This document shows positions 25,464 to 34,393 of a stretch of DNA of 64,000 bases, in pieces. The stretch's first letter is position 1; each line of letters opens with the position of its first letter. Both the position numbers and the translations under genes were made by a program. The notes below the pieces were generated by a model. The model ran no database searches. It saw nothing but the letters and a program-made list of their open reading frames with translations, and had not been told where the DNA came from. The DNA is from Rhizobium sp. FY34 (GTDB taxonomy: Bacteria > Pseudomonadota > Alphaproteobacteria > Rhizobiales > Rhizobiaceae). The DNA is taken from NCBI RefSeq assembly GCF_005222845.1, contig NZ_STFZ01000034.1, positions 124,001 to 188,000 on the forward strand, read 5' to 3'.

Positions 25464-27371
25464 ATGACCGAGATTGACAAGAGCCAGCTGTCCTGGGACG
25501 CATGGGACGAGTTGCAGAACCCGCCGCCGGCTGAAACAGATTTCGACCAGGTGGTTGAACGCGCCATTTCGCGTCGTGGCTTCCTCAGCAGCGTTCTGGC
25601 CTTCGGTTCGGCCGCAGCCGCCATGGGCACGCTCGGCAACCTAATGAGCTCCACATCGGCTCAGGCCCAGGAAGCCTCGCGCTTCCCGTTCAAGCCGGTT
25701 GGCATTGCCACCGACCATACGATCCACGTGCCGGAAGGCTATTCGTGGAAGCCGCTTGCCAAGTGGGGCCAGCCGCTGTTTTCGAACGTCGCAGACGTCG
25801 ATCCGATAAAGGGCGTCAGCCTTGAGAATTCCGACAAGGTTTTCGGTGAAAACACCGATGGCATGGAACTCTTCGTTGTTGGCGAACACCAGCTGATCGC
25901 CGTGAACCACGAATATGTGAATCCGGAAATCAACCTGCCGCATCGCGAAAAGGGCAATCCGGCCAATGCCGATGAAGTGCGCATTCTGCAGAACATGCAG
26001 GGCGTTACCGTGATGGAAGTGGCCGAAGGCGCAAACGGCTGGCAGATCGTTGTCGACAGCCCGTTCAACCGCCGTATCCACCACAACACGCCGATGAAAC
26101 TGTCCGGCCCGGCTGCCGGCTCGGAACTGGTCAAGACCGCTGCCGACCCGAATGGCACCGACTGTCTCGGGACCTTCAACAATTGCGGCGCCGGTCGCAC
26201 GCCCTGGGGCACCTACCTCACCTGCGAAGAAAACTTCAACGGCTACTACGGCACGACCAATGCCGAGTTCAAGCTGCCGGCCGATTACAAGCGTTACGGC
26301 ATTGTTGCCGAGACCCGCTATGCCTATGAAAAGTTCGACGAGCGCTTCGATGTCGCCAAGAACCCCAATGAACCGCGCCGCGCCGGCTATGTCGTGGAAA
26401 TCGACCCGTCGAATGCCAAGTCGGTTCCGGTCAAGCGCACGGCTCTCGGCCGCATCAAGCATGAAAATGCTGCTGTCGTGATTGCCCGCGACGGTCGCGT
26501 GGTTGTCTATATGGGCGACGACGAGCGTGGCGAATTCCTCTACAAGTTCGTCTCCAACGGCATCTATGTACCGGGCGGCGAAACCTCCAAGCTGCTCGAC
26601 GAAGGCACGCTCTACGTTGCCAAGTTCTCCGACGACAGCACCGGCGAATGGCTGGCCCTGACGCCTGAGACCACCGGCATGAAGATCGACGAAATCTGCG
26701 TCTTCACCCGCCAGGCAGCCTCCAAGGTCGGCGCCACCACCATGGACCGCCCGGAATGGGTTGCCATCAACCCGGTCGCCATCGAAGCCTATTGCGCGCT
26801 GACCAATAACAGCAACCGCGCCGTGATGAAGGACGGCAAGATGCGCGCCAATGCCGGCGGCGATGTTCTGGCACTGAATGCCGCCAACCCGCGCGAGAAG
26901 AACAATTACGGCCAGATCGTTCGCTGGTACCCGGAAAATGACGACCATGCCGATGGCAAGTTCAAATGGGACCTGTTCTGCATGGCCGGCAATCCGTCGG
27001 TACACAAGGATGCCTATGCCGGATCGCAGAACATCAACGAAGGCAATATGTTCAACTCGCCGGACGGCATGATGTTCGACTCAACCGGCCTGCTCTGGAT
27101 CCAGACGGACGGCGAAGATTCGAACGAAGGCGATTATGCCGGCCAGGGCAATAACCAGATGCTGGCAGGCGACCCGGCAACCGGCCGCATCGAGCGCTTC
27201 CTGACGGCACCGAAGGGTTCTGAAGTGACCGGCCAGACCTGGTCTGCCGACAAGCGCACGCATTTCGTCGGCATCCAGCATCCTGACGCGCCCTTCCCGG
27301 ATGGCGAAGGCAAGCTGCCGCGCTCCACGGTGATTGCCGTCAAGCGCAACGACAATGCAATGATCGGCTGA
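25464..27371 (+). CDS. phoX: PhoX family alkaline phosphatase, Tat-exported
   Basis: A 635-residue PhoX (DUF839) phosphatase. A twin-arginine signal, Ser-Arg-Arg-Gly-Phe-Leu at 36-41 followed by a hydrophobic stretch and Ala-Gln-Ala near 66-68, marks export of the folded enzyme. The body has family blocks such as Glu-Tyr-Val-Asn-Pro-Glu near 152, Thr-Pro-Trp-Gly-Thr-Tyr-Leu-Thr-Cys-Glu-Glu-Asn near 247, and Asp-Gly-Glu-Asp near 550. PhoX uses iron and calcium to release phosphate from organic esters in the periplasm. GGGGAG precedes the ATG, and a Pho box upstream predicts induction by phosphate starvation. Confidence 0.94.
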   Translation: MTEIDKSQLSWDAWDELQNPPPAETDFDQVVERAISRRGFLSSVLAFGSAAAAMGTLGNLMSSTSAQAQEASRFPFKPVGIATDHTIHVPEGYSWKPLAKWGQPLFSNVADVDPIKGVSLENSDKVFGENTDGMELFVVGEHQLIAVNHEYVNPEINLPHREKGNPANADEVRILQNMQGVTVMEVAEGANGWQIVVDSPFNRRIHHNTPMKLSGPAAGSELVKTAADPNGTDCLGTFNNCGAGRTPWGTYLTCEENFNGYYGTTNAEFKLPADYKRYGIVAETRYAYEKFDERFDVAKNPNEPRRAGYVVEIDPSNAKSVPVKRTALGRIKHENAAVVIARDGRVVVYMGDDERGEFLYKFVSNGIYVPGGETSKLLDEGTLYVAKFSDDSTGEWLALTPETTGMKIDEICVFTRQAASKVGATTMDRPEWVAINPVAIEAYCALTNNSNRAVMKDGKMRANAGGDVLALNAANPREKNNYGQIVRWYPENDDHADGKFKWDLFCMAGNPSVHKDAYAGSQNINEGNMFNSPDGMMFDSTGLLWIQTDGEDSNEGDYAGQGNNQMLAGDPATGRIERFLTAPKGSEVTGQTWSADKRTHFVGIQHPDAPFPDGEGKLPRSTVIAVKRNDNAMIG

Positions 27372-27391
27372 TAGGCCATCACGTTACCAGG

Positions 27392-27424
27392 AAGGCGCGC
27401 TGGAGCATCCGGCGCGCCTTTTGC
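27392..27424 (+). terminator. phoX terminator
   Basis: AAGGCGCGC (27392-27400) pairs with GCGCGCCTT (27412-27420) around an 11-base loop, and a short T-run follows, 20 bases after the phoX stop. Confidence 0.85.
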
Positions 27425-27519
27425 GTTCGGGTCTTTTTGACAATCATCATGGCCGCAGATGACTCTTGCCGCCCACCGCATCCCGTGAATAGATGCTGCA
27501 GTAGCGAAGGAACCCGTCC

Positions 27520-28518
27520 ATGCTCTCCATCGTCCAATCCATTCCAGGGCTCGTCTGGGCCTATCAGTTCAACAGCCAGACACGCGCCTGCAAGAGATTG
27601 CCGCCGGATGCGACCCGCGAGGATCTGGTGTTCGAGGGCGACGGGTTTCGCTGGCTGCATCTCAATCTGGCCGACAGCCGCGTCACCTCGTTTCTCGAGG
27701 AATTTCCGCAACTGCCGCCTGCTATCATCAGCGCGCTGACGACGCATGAGACGCATGCCTCGATCACGCTGGAAGACGGCATGATCTATGGCACGCTTGT
27801 GGATTTCCAGCGCGAATTTGACGAGGAAACTCGCGATATCGGCTGGCTGCATTTCGCCGTCTGCGGCAATCTTCTGGTCACCACCCGCCTGCAGCCCTTG
27901 CGCTCCATCGATCGGGTGCGCACGGCGGTGGAGAAGAACCCCGCCCGCTATCGCCAGCCGATCGATATTTTCGAGGCCATCGTCGCCGAATTCCAGCGCG
28001 CTCTGATTGCGCTGGTGATCGAACTGACGGAAGAGTTGAACCAGATCGAGGATGTGGTATTTGGCGCAACCACGCAGGACGAGCGCAGAAGACTTGCGCC
28101 CGTGCGCCGCATGGTGGTGCGCCTGCATCGGCATCTGCGCACGGTGCTGACCCTGCTGCGACGGGCAGCCGCTGCCGATGACGACGAGTTGCCGCCGGGC
28201 TTCGATGACGTGGCAGGCCGGCTGACCAGCCGTCTGGAAGCGGTCGATCACGATGTCTATGCGCTGCAGGACCGGGCGCGCCTGCTGCATGAAGAAATCG
28301 ATTCCAAGCTCTCGTCGGAAACCAACCGCCACCTCTATATCCTGTCGCTGATGACCGCCTTCCTCCTGCCGCCCTCGCTGGTGACCGGCTTTTTCGGCAT
28401 GAACACATCCGGCCTGCCCTTTGCCCATGGCGAAACCGGCACGGCCTATGCGCTGGGCTTCATCGCGCTTTCGGTGGCCGGTGCCTGGTGGCTGCTGCGG
28501 CGAGCCGGCATTTTGTAG
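27520..28518 (+). CDS. ZntB/CorA family metal cation transporter
   Basis: 332 residues: a long acidic and helical cytoplasmic domain, then two transmembrane helices at the C-terminus (about 276-296 and 306-326). The signature Gly-Phe-Phe-Gly-Met-Asn-Thr-Ser-Gly-Leu-Pro-Phe joins the helices. CorA uses Gly-Met-Asn for Mg2+; the Leu-Pro-Phe continuation and sequence style fit ZntB-type zinc transporters in Alphaproteobacteria. The ion is inferred. The gene stands alone between phoX and the BA14K genes, and a ~53-base repeat begins two bases past its stop. Confidence 0.87.
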   Translation: MLSIVQSIPGLVWAYQFNSQTRACKRLPPDATREDLVFEGDGFRWLHLNLADSRVTSFLEEFPQLPPAIISALTTHETHASITLEDGMIYGTLVDFQREFDEETRDIGWLHFAVCGNLLVTTRLQPLRSIDRVRTAVEKNPARYRQPIDIFEAIVAEFQRALIALVIELTEELNQIEDVVFGATTQDERRRLAPVRRMVVRLHRHLRTVLTLLRRAAAADDDELPPGFDDVAGRLTSRLEAVDHDVYALQDRARLLHEEIDSKLSSETNRHLYILSLMTAFLLPPSLVTGFFGMNTSGLPFAHGETGTAYALGFIALSVAGAWWLLRRAGIL

Positions 28519-28520
28519 TC

Positions 28521-28573
28521 TATCCAAGAATTCCCTCTGGCGGGCTGCAACTGGAAATTCTTAAACAGGCTGA
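28521..28573. repeat. ~53-base repeat, copy A (after the zntB-like gene)
   Basis: This copy aligns without gaps to 33246-33298 with about 82% identity over the first 50 bases. It contains an imperfect inverted repeat: AAGAATT near the left end and AATTCTT near the right. Both copies start within a few bases after a plus-strand stop codon. I do not recognise it. Confidence 0.7.
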
Positions 28574-28576
28574 AAA

Positions 28577-28609
28577 CAAAAAAGCCGCCCGGCAGAACCG
28601 GACGGCTTT
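28577..28609 (-). terminator. Terminator of the BA14K gene at 28632-29117
   Basis: On the minus strand AAAGCCGTCCGG and CCGGGCGGCTTT form a GC-rich stem around a short loop and end in a six-base T-run. It begins 22 bases past the stop codon and faces the zntB-like gene, so it may work in both directions. Confidence 0.85.
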
Positions 28610-28631
28610 GTGATTTCCAGGCAGAACTCGC

Positions 28632-29117
28632 TCAATAGAAGGGCGAATAGCACTGCTGGCGCGGCCCGCCATAGGGCTGGAACGTATTGGAATAGGCATC
28701 GTAGGAGCGGTAGCGGCCAGCGCAATACTCATAGTGACGCGGGTTGAGGCCGGCGCGCACCGGCGCACGGTAGGCCGGCGGGGCAGCATAGCGGGGCTGC
28801 GCGGCAGCCGAACCGGCAATCAGAGCGCCGGCGATCAAGGCACCGGCAGCCAGCGGCACCCAGGCATTGTTGCTGCCATGGCGGCGGCGATCATCATAAC
28901 GGTCGTGACGACGATCGTAGCGATTATCCCAGCGCTCACGACGTTCCCAGCGATCGCGGCGATCCCAGTATTCATCACGATACTGCACTTCGACGACCTG
29001 CTTCTCCACCTGGGGAGCAGCGACCATCGGCATAGCAGCTTGGGTCGGCAGCATGGACGTCGCAAGCATGGCAACGGACAAACCGACAATTGATATCTTC
29101 TTCATCAGCTTCGACAT
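28632..29117 (-). CDS. BA14K family exported protein
   Basis: 161 residues: signal peptide (residues 1 to about 28, ending Pro-Thr-Gln-Ala-Ala), an Arg/Asp/Tyr-rich charged stretch (45-85), a short hydrophobic Gly/Ala segment (about 90-106), and the BA14K C-terminus with [10 protein letters not shown]-x-x-x-x-Thr-Phe and a final Cys. The Brucella founding member is an immunoreactive, lectin-like 14 kDa protein; the role elsewhere is unclear. The ATG at 29117 follows GGGAG; an ATG four codons later is possible. A second BA14K gene lies upstream. Confidence 0.87.
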   Translation of the reverse strand: MSKLMKKISIVGLSVAMLATSMLPTQAAMPMVAAPQVEKQVVEVQYRDEYWDRRDRWERRERWDNRYDRRHDRYDDRRRHGSNNAWVPLAAGALIAGALIAGSAAAQPRYAAPPAYRAPVRAGLNPRHYEYCAGRYRSYDAYSNTFQPYGGPRQQCYSPFY

Positions 29118-29281
29118 TTCCAGTCTCCCATCCCTCATCCTGGTCCGCGCGTCGCCAGTCGGAGCACGTATCGCATCCGTCCTGATCGTGCAGAGGAAAA
29201 TCAAGCTTAGGAGCGTCATCCTGAACCGCAGCTTAACGCAGTATTCAGGAAGCATCGAAAGCCATCACGCTGACAGAAATA

Positions 29282-29314
29282 CCCGGCCGTTGCTTGAACG
29301 GCCGGGCATTTTTT
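29282..29314. terminator. Hairpin between the two BA14K genes
   Basis: CCCGGCCGTT (29282-29291) pairs perfectly with AACGGCCGGG (29297-29306). The plus strand continues with six T's; the minus strand with TATTTCT. It lies 54 bases past the stop of the 29361-29843 gene and most likely ends that transcript. Confidence 0.75.
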
Positions 29315-29360
29315 CGTTTTCCAGACTTTTGAGCGGATCGCAATCAGGTCGAGACCCGCT

Positions 29361-29843
29361 CTAGTAGGGCGAATTGCACAGGCGGCGCTGGCCGGCGCTG
29401 TTGGCCACATAGGTATTGTCATAGGCGCGATAGGTCTTGTAGCGGTTCTGGCACCATGAAACATGGCCCGATGTGTAGCGACCCGGTGCAACGTGTTGCG
29501 CCTGCGGCTGCGACATGGCGCCGCCGATGATGGCGCCGGCACCGAAGGCGGCCAGCGGGAACCAGAAGCCGTTCTGGTAGCGATAGCCCGGGCGGCGTTC
29601 GCGATAACCGCGGTGACCGTTATAATAGCCATCGCGGCGAATATCCTGGCGGATTTCGCGACGATCATTATTGCGGCGGTAATCCCGGCGGTCATTGCCG
29701 TACTGTGCGTCAATGACGGGCAGTCGCTCCGACATGGCAACAGCCGGCGCGGCAAATGGCATGGCCTCTACCGGCGCAAGGCCGGTCACTGTCACGGCAA
29801 GCGCCGTTGCAAGCATGGCAAGCTTGCCTCTGATGATACCCAT
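29361..29843 (-). CDS. BA14K family exported protein (paralogue)
   Basis: 160 residues with the same plan as its neighbour: signal peptide (about 1-27, Ala-Pro-Val-Glu-Ala), Arg/Asp-rich linker, a Gly/Ala segment near 100-112 and the motif [16 protein letters not shown], ending Cys-Asn-Ser-Pro-Tyr. GAGGAAA precedes the ATG. Separate terminators indicate that the two genes are expressed independently. Function beyond likely envelope or cell-surface location is unknown. Confidence 0.87.
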   Translation of the reverse strand: MGIIRGKLAMLATALAVTVTGLAPVEAMPFAAPAVAMSERLPVIDAQYGNDRRDYRRNNDRREIRQDIRRDGYYNGHRGYRERRPGYRYQNGFWFPLAAFGAGAIIGGAMSQPQAQHVAPGRYTSGHVSWCQNRYKTYRAYDNTYVANSAGQRRLCNSPY

Positions 29844-29925
29844 GGGTGTTTCCTCTTGTCTTGTTATGGCGCGTTAACGCCTGAAGACAGCGGTGGTTCC
29901 CCTGGAAGATCAGCGATGGGGTCGA

Positions 29926-31005
29926 TCAGACCTCGATTTCGATATCGGTTTTGGGCCGCGAGCAGCAGGCGAGGATATAGCCTTCGTCGATTTCATCATC
30001 GAGAATGCCGCCATTGTGGTTCATCTCCACCTCGCCGGACAGCAGCATGACGCGACAGGTGCCGCAGAGACCGGATTCGCAGGCCGCCCCGATGCGCACG
30101 CCATTGGCGCGCGCCGTCATCAGCACTGTCTCGCCCGGCTTGCAGGCCGCCTGCTTGCCGGCAAGCGCGAAGGAGACCATGGCCGGCGCTTCACCCTCAG
30201 CCAGCGCCACAGCTTCCACCTCGACGGTAGGAATGGCCGGCTGGAAACTTTCCTGGTGATAGCGGGCCATGTCGAAGCCCGCCCCTTCCAGCGCTGAGCG
30301 AACGGCTGCCATGAACGGCTCCGGCCCGCAGCAGAAAACGGTGCGATCGAGGAAATCCGGCGCCAGAAGCGAGATTTTTGCCCGATCAACAAAGCCACGC
30401 AGACCATGCCAGGGCTCTGCCTTGCCGCTATGTTCGACTACAAAGCCAAGATTGAGCTTCGGCATCAGCCGCGACAGGTTTTCCAGCTCATGGCGGAAGA
30501 TGATTTCCGATGGCGAGCGGGCGCAATTGATAAAGACGATATCCGACAAAGGCGCACGGTCGCCCATGTCGCGCGTCATCGACATCATCGGTGTGATGCC
30601 GGAGCCGGCCGAGATGAACAGGTATTTTTCACCCGGATGCCGGACATAGGAAAAATCCCCGAGCGGGCCATAGGCGCGCATCGTCATGCCGGGCTTCAGA
30701 TTGTCGAACATCCAGCGCGTGCCGATACTGTCCTTCTGCGCCTTGACGGTGACCGACAGCGCATAGGGCCGCGAGGGGCTGGAGGAGAGCGTATAGGTGC
30801 GCATCACCGGTTCCGGCCCGACGGGGATTTCCAGCGTGACGAACTGGCCCGGAATATAGCGGAACCAGACGGCTTTTTCGGCGCGGAAGGTGAAGGTCAT
30901 CACATCCGGCGCCTCGACGGTCACCGAAATGCACAGAAGCGGATGGGCGCGGTCGCTCCACGGCTGCATCTGGTCGACATGCTGGTAGTTCACGGCCATG
31001 TTCAT
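29926..31005 (-). CDS. gbcB: Ferredoxin-NAD(P)H reductase subunit of a Rieske oxygenase (GbcB-like)
   Basis: 359 residues: a flavin-binding domain (Arg-Thr-Tyr-Thr-Leu-Ser-Ser-Ser near 68-75), an NAD-binding domain (Ser-Ala-Gly-Ser-Gly-Ile-Thr-Pro-Met near 133; Cys-Cys-Gly-Pro-Glu-Pro-Phe near 225), and a C-terminal plant-type [2Fe-2S] ferredoxin with Cys-Glu-Ser-Gly-Leu-Cys-Gly-Thr-Cys and a last Cys in Leu-Ala-Cys-Cys. It passes electrons to the oxygenase encoded 30 bases upstream. ATG at 31005 is used; ATG at 30999 is close behind. Glycine betaine demethylation is inferred from overall resemblance. Confidence 0.85.
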   Translation of the reverse strand: MNMAVNYQHVDQMQPWSDRAHPLLCISVTVEAPDVMTFTFRAEKAVWFRYIPGQFVTLEIPVGPEPVMRTYTLSSSPSRPYALSVTVKAQKDSIGTRWMFDNLKPGMTMRAYGPLGDFSYVRHPGEKYLFISAGSGITPMMSMTRDMGDRAPLSDIVFINCARSPSEIIFRHELENLSRLMPKLNLGFVVEHSGKAEPWHGLRGFVDRAKISLLAPDFLDRTVFCCGPEPFMAAVRSALEGAGFDMARYHQESFQPAIPTVEVEAVALAEGEAPAMVSFALAGKQAACKPGETVLMTARANGVRIGAACESGLCGTCRVMLLSGEVEMNHNGGILDDEIDEGYILACCSRPKTDIEIEV

Positions 31006-31035
31006 CAAAGGTCACCGTCACGCATTGTCTGGAGT

Positions 31036-32280
31036 TCAGGCCACGGCCGAAAGCTTGGCCTTGTGGCCCTTCAGCCGCTCGGTCATGAAGGTCGTGTACC
31101 ATTCGACGAATTGCATCACGCCGCCCTCGTGATCCGGCGAATAGGGGCCAGGCTCATAGGCGGGCGAGCGGATGCCGAAGGCGTTTTCCTCGACAATCGA
31201 CCGGTCCTGGTCATTCGTCATGTTCCACACATGCGTCAGTTCCTCGAGATCGTAATCGACGCCCTCCACCGCATCCTTGTGCACAAGCCATTTGGTGGTG
31301 ACGGCGGTTTCCTCCGCCGAAATCGGCAAAACGCGGAAGGAGATCGCATGGTCGCCCAGCATATGGTTCCAGGTCGTGGGGTAATGGAACAGTAGCATGG
31401 TGCCGATATGGCTGATCGATACATCATCCGACAGCGGCCGTTTGACGGCCCGCTTGCCCGACATCGTGTAGCTTTCGGCATCCTGGATCAGCGGCATGCG
31501 CGCCACGCGGAACTGGCCGCTGTCATGCATGGTGAAGGTGGATGGCAGGCCCGCCGCCTCGCAGCGCGCCCAGTGCTCGGAAATGAACGGATCATCGCCG
31601 GCGCCCTGCACGCCGGTCGCACTGGGCGCTTCCGGATAGGTGCGGCAAAGCTCCGGATGATTGCCGGCGCAATGATAGCATTCGCGGTTATTTTCCCAGA
31701 CGAGCTTCCAGTTGCCCTTCTCGATAATGGTATTCTGGTGGGCGACCTTGGCTTCCGACAGCCGATGCGGCGCCATGAAGGGCTCGATCATCTGGCGCAC
31801 TGGCGCAAAATCCGGCGCCTCCTGCGCCAGGCAGATGAAGATATAGCCGCCGACGCTTTCGCAATGGACATGTTTCATGCCGAACTGCGCCTTGTCGAAA
31901 TCCTCGCCCATCTGGCGGGCAAAGACCAGCGAGCCATCCAGATCATAGGTCCACTGGTGATAGGGACAGACGAGCTTTGCGGCGGCGCCGCGTTCCTGCG
32001 TGCAGACGCGGTGGCCACGATGGCGGCAGGTATTGTGGAAGGCGCGGATCAGCTTGTCGCGACCGCGCACCACGACGACCGGGTAATCGCCGATCTGCAG
32101 CGTGACGTAATTGCCGGGGCGCGGGATCTCGCAATCATGCCCGACGAACAGCCAGTCGCGATACCAGATCATCTCCATGTCGAGGCGGAAATAATCCGGA
32201 TCGGTATAGAAGGGCTGCTCCAGGCTATAGCCCTCGCGGCGGTTCTTCAGCTGGCGCAGCACCGTATTGTGAATATCCAT
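31036..32280 (-). CDS. gbcA: Rieske non-heme iron oxygenase alpha subunit (GbcA-like glycine betaine demethylase)
   Basis: 414 residues. The Rieske centre Cys-Arg-His ... Cys-Pro-Tyr-His lies near residues 87-109. The mononuclear iron site follows in Glu-Asn-Asn-Arg-Glu-Cys-Tyr-His-Cys-Ala-Gly-Asn-His-Pro-Glu near 208. These blocks match GbcA, which oxidises glycine betaine to dimethylglycine and formaldehyde. Related enzymes act on carnitine or proline betaine, so substrate is not certain. AGGAATGGAAG precedes the ATG at 32280. The reductase follows in the same operon, and a triple-half-site operator candidate lies about 95 bases upstream. Confidence 0.85.
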   Translation of the reverse strand: MDIHNTVLRQLKNRREGYSLEQPFYTDPDYFRLDMEMIWYRDWLFVGHDCEIPRPGNYVTLQIGDYPVVVVRGRDKLIRAFHNTCRHRGHRVCTQERGAAAKLVCPYHQWTYDLDGSLVFARQMGEDFDKAQFGMKHVHCESVGGYIFICLAQEAPDFAPVRQMIEPFMAPHRLSEAKVAHQNTIIEKGNWKLVWENNRECYHCAGNHPELCRTYPEAPSATGVQGAGDDPFISEHWARCEAAGLPSTFTMHDSGQFRVARMPLIQDAESYTMSGKRAVKRPLSDDVSISHIGTMLLFHYPTTWNHMLGDHAISFRVLPISAEETAVTTKWLVHKDAVEGVDYDLEELTHVWNMTNDQDRSIVEENAFGIRSPAYEPGPYSPDHEGGVMQFVEWYTTFMTERLKGHKAKLSAVA

Positions 32281-32373
32281 CTTCCATTCCTGTCGAGGCG
32301 GTAGCGAGAGGCAGAGCCTGCGGGCACACCGGACACGCAGGGCACACAGGCCCTTCATCTATATCCGAGGCGC

Positions 32374-32393
32374 GTGTGCAGCACACAGTGTGC
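32374..32393. promoter_or_regulatory. Three alternating half-sites upstream of gbcA
   Basis: The sequence reads GTGTGC-A-GCACAC-A-GTGTGC, so the middle half-site forms a perfect palindrome with either neighbour. It is 94 bases upstream of gbcA, in the 348-base gap shared with the divergent gene at 32629. That placement suits an operator for one or both. I see no gene in the gap. Confidence 0.5.
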
Positions 32394-32628
32394 AATGCGA
32401 CATGCGCTTCCGCATTGACGACAAAAGCGACATGCCGCGCTTCACCCTCCTTGCCATTATCGCGGGAAAACAGCCCGTTAGACAAGGGCTGGGCGTCGGG
32501 ATGCATCCCCGGCAACGGCGCAAATGGGACAGTGGCCGTCGACCCCGACGTTGGCACTGCCGCAAACGTCACGCAAGCCACCGTTAAGGAAGATTGCATA
32601 GACTGGGCGTGCAAGAGGGATATGCGCC

Positions 32629-33240
32629 GTGAATACAAAGACAAAGCTTCGATATTACGACGCCAAGGTGCCAAAACCGCCCGCGGCGCAGGCAAAGCCT
32701 GCCGCGCATTCGGAGTTTCTGCGCACCGGCCGTATTGCCCGCGAGCAGAGCGACTGGGTGGAAAGCGAACGCCGCTACCTCACTTACGAGGAAGTGATGG
32801 CGCGCACCGAGCGCAAGCTTTCGGCAGCCGGCGAAAAAACACATGAGCGCATCAACGGCTTCCACCGCTCGATCCACTTTCCCAAGGTTCTGTTCAGCCG
32901 CACACTCAATGAGCGCCCGCATCTCGGCTATTGCCACGTGACGGCAGCGCGCACCCTGTTCGGGCGCAACAAGCCGATCACCTGGTCCTTCTACATCTGC
33001 AATTTCGTCTCGGAAATCGGCGAGACCGACGACTTCTTCCAGCAGATTCGCACCGGCTATGGGCGCATGTATTTTGCCGTGGCGACCGAAGCCGAGGCAA
33101 AGGGCGAAACCCGCATCAACCGGGCGGTGCGCGGCAATGGCCTGCTGTTTCGCACCAGCGACCCGATGGCGGCCTTGAAAAACGTGCTGATGCTGGGTGC
33201 GCCAGACAAGACTTTGCGCGAGATCATCGCCAAGCTCTGA
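32629..33240 (+). CDS. Conserved hypothetical protein, possibly DUF6656
   Basis: 203 residues, no signal peptide or membrane span. The N-terminus is Lys/Pro/Ala-rich and likely disordered (1-30); the rest is mixed alpha/beta with Leu-Thr-Tyr-Glu-Glu-Val-Met, Ile-His-Phe-Pro-Lys-Val-Leu-Phe, and Leu-Gly-Tyr-Cys-His-Val-Thr-Ala-Ala-Arg-Thr. It recalls a rhizobial family listed as DUF6656, from memory only. The start is GTG with GAGGG ten bases upstream. It is divergent from gbcA and independent of the next gene. No function assigned. Confidence 0.7.
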   Translation: MNTKTKLRYYDAKVPKPPAAQAKPAAHSEFLRTGRIAREQSDWVESERRYLTYEEVMARTERKLSAAGEKTHERINGFHRSIHFPKVLFSRTLNERPHLGYCHVTAARTLFGRNKPITWSFYICNFVSEIGETDDFFQQIRTGYGRMYFAVATEAEAKGETRINRAVRGNGLLFRTSDPMAALKNVLMLGAPDKTLREIIAKL

Positions 33241-33245
33241 CAGCC

Positions 33246-33298
33246 TATCCCGGAATTCCCGCTGGCGGTCTGCAAATGGCAATTCATGAACAGACTGT
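33246..33298. repeat. ~53-base repeat, copy B (after the 32629-33240 gene)
   Basis: Copy B of the repeat at 28521-28573, starting five bases past the stop of a different plus-strand gene. The GAATT and AATTC arms are kept while the outer bases differ, which suggests the fold is conserved. Confidence 0.7.
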
Positions 33299-33357
33299 GA
33301 GGCCGCCAGAGCAGGCCCCGCAAAAGAACAGTTTGCGCTTGAGGCAGATTTGGCGCT

Positions 33358-34353
33358 ATGCCACCCTTCATCATGGCAGCACGCATTATCGACATTGCAA
33401 GCGACCGCGACGCGGCAATCGCGCAAGCCTGCGCAAGGCTTGGCGAAGGCCTGCCCGTCGCCATTCCCACCGAAACCGTCTACGGACTGGCAGCCGATGC
33501 CACCAATCCGGCAGCCGTGACACGTATCTATGAGACGAAGGGCCGGCCGCGCTTCAACCCGCTGATCTGCCATATGTCCGATCTGGCCATGGCCGAGCGC
33601 TATGCCCGCTTCGACCCGATCTCGCGGCGTCTCGCCGAAGCCTTTTGGCCCGGCCCGCTGACGCTGGTGCTGCCGCTTTTGCCCGATAGCGGCATTCATG
33701 CGCTGTCGACCGCCGGGCTCGATACGGTTGGCGTGCGCGTGCCGAAAGGCTTTTCCGCAGAGCTTATCGCCGCCTTCGACAGGCCGCTGGCCGCCCCCAG
33801 CGCCAACACGTCCGGCAAGATCAGCCCCACGTCAGCCCAACATGTGGCTGCCGATCTGGGTGACAAACTGACGCTGATCCTCGATGGCGGACAGGCAAGC
33901 GTCGGGGTGGAATCCACCATTATCCGGGTCGAGGGCGAGCGCGTGCGCCTGCTGCGGCCAGGCGGCGTGGCGGCAGAAGATATCGAGGCGCTTTTGGGGT
34001 GCCTGCTGGAGCGCCAGGAAGGTGCGGCACCTGCCATCGAGGCCCCTGGCATGATGGCCTCGCATTATGCGCCGGCTGCTGCCGTGCGGCTGGAGGCGAC
34101 CTCTGCCGCCGGTGGCGAGGCGCTGATCCGCTTTGGCGGCATGCCCGTATCGGGTTTTGACGAGGCGGTTGCGGTCTTCGACCTCAGCCCTTCGGGTAAC
34201 CTCCAAGAAGCTGCCGCCAATCTGTTTGACATGCTCAAGCGCGCCGACGCGACGGGTGCCGCCTCTATTGCGGTCGCCTCCATTCCGGTGCACGGACTGG
34301 GCGAAGCGATCAATGACCGGCTTTTGCGCGCGGCAGCGCCTCGGGAAGGATAA
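33358..34353 (+). CDS. L-threonylcarbamoyladenylate synthase (Sua5/YrdC type)
   Basis: 331 residues. The YrdC domain (about 12-205) has Ile-Pro-Thr-Glu-Thr-Val-Tyr-Gly-Leu-Ala, Lys-Gly-Arg-Pro near 60, and Ser-Ala-Asn-x-Ser-Gly near 148; the C-terminal Sua5 domain begins after His-Tyr-Ala-Pro near 236. The enzyme makes threonylcarbamoyl-AMP from threonine, bicarbonate and ATP, the first step of t6A37 formation in ANN-decoding tRNAs. The long two-domain form is the Sua5 architecture. ATG at 33358 is used; a second ATG at 33373 is possible. Confidence 0.92.
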   Translation: MPPFIMAARIIDIASDRDAAIAQACARLGEGLPVAIPTETVYGLAADATNPAAVTRIYETKGRPRFNPLICHMSDLAMAERYARFDPISRRLAEAFWPGPLTLVLPLLPDSGIHALSTAGLDTVGVRVPKGFSAELIAAFDRPLAAPSANTSGKISPTSAQHVAADLGDKLTLILDGGQASVGVESTIIRVEGERVRLLRPGGVAAEDIEALLGCLLERQEGAAPAIEAPGMMASHYAPAAAVRLEATSAAGGEALIRFGGMPVSGFDEAVAVFDLSPSGNLQEAAANLFDMLKRADATGAASIAVASIPVHGLGEAINDRLLRAAAPREG

Positions 34354-34393
34354 GCCTTAAGATAAGGGCTCACGGCATCGCAAAGGCTGCGGC

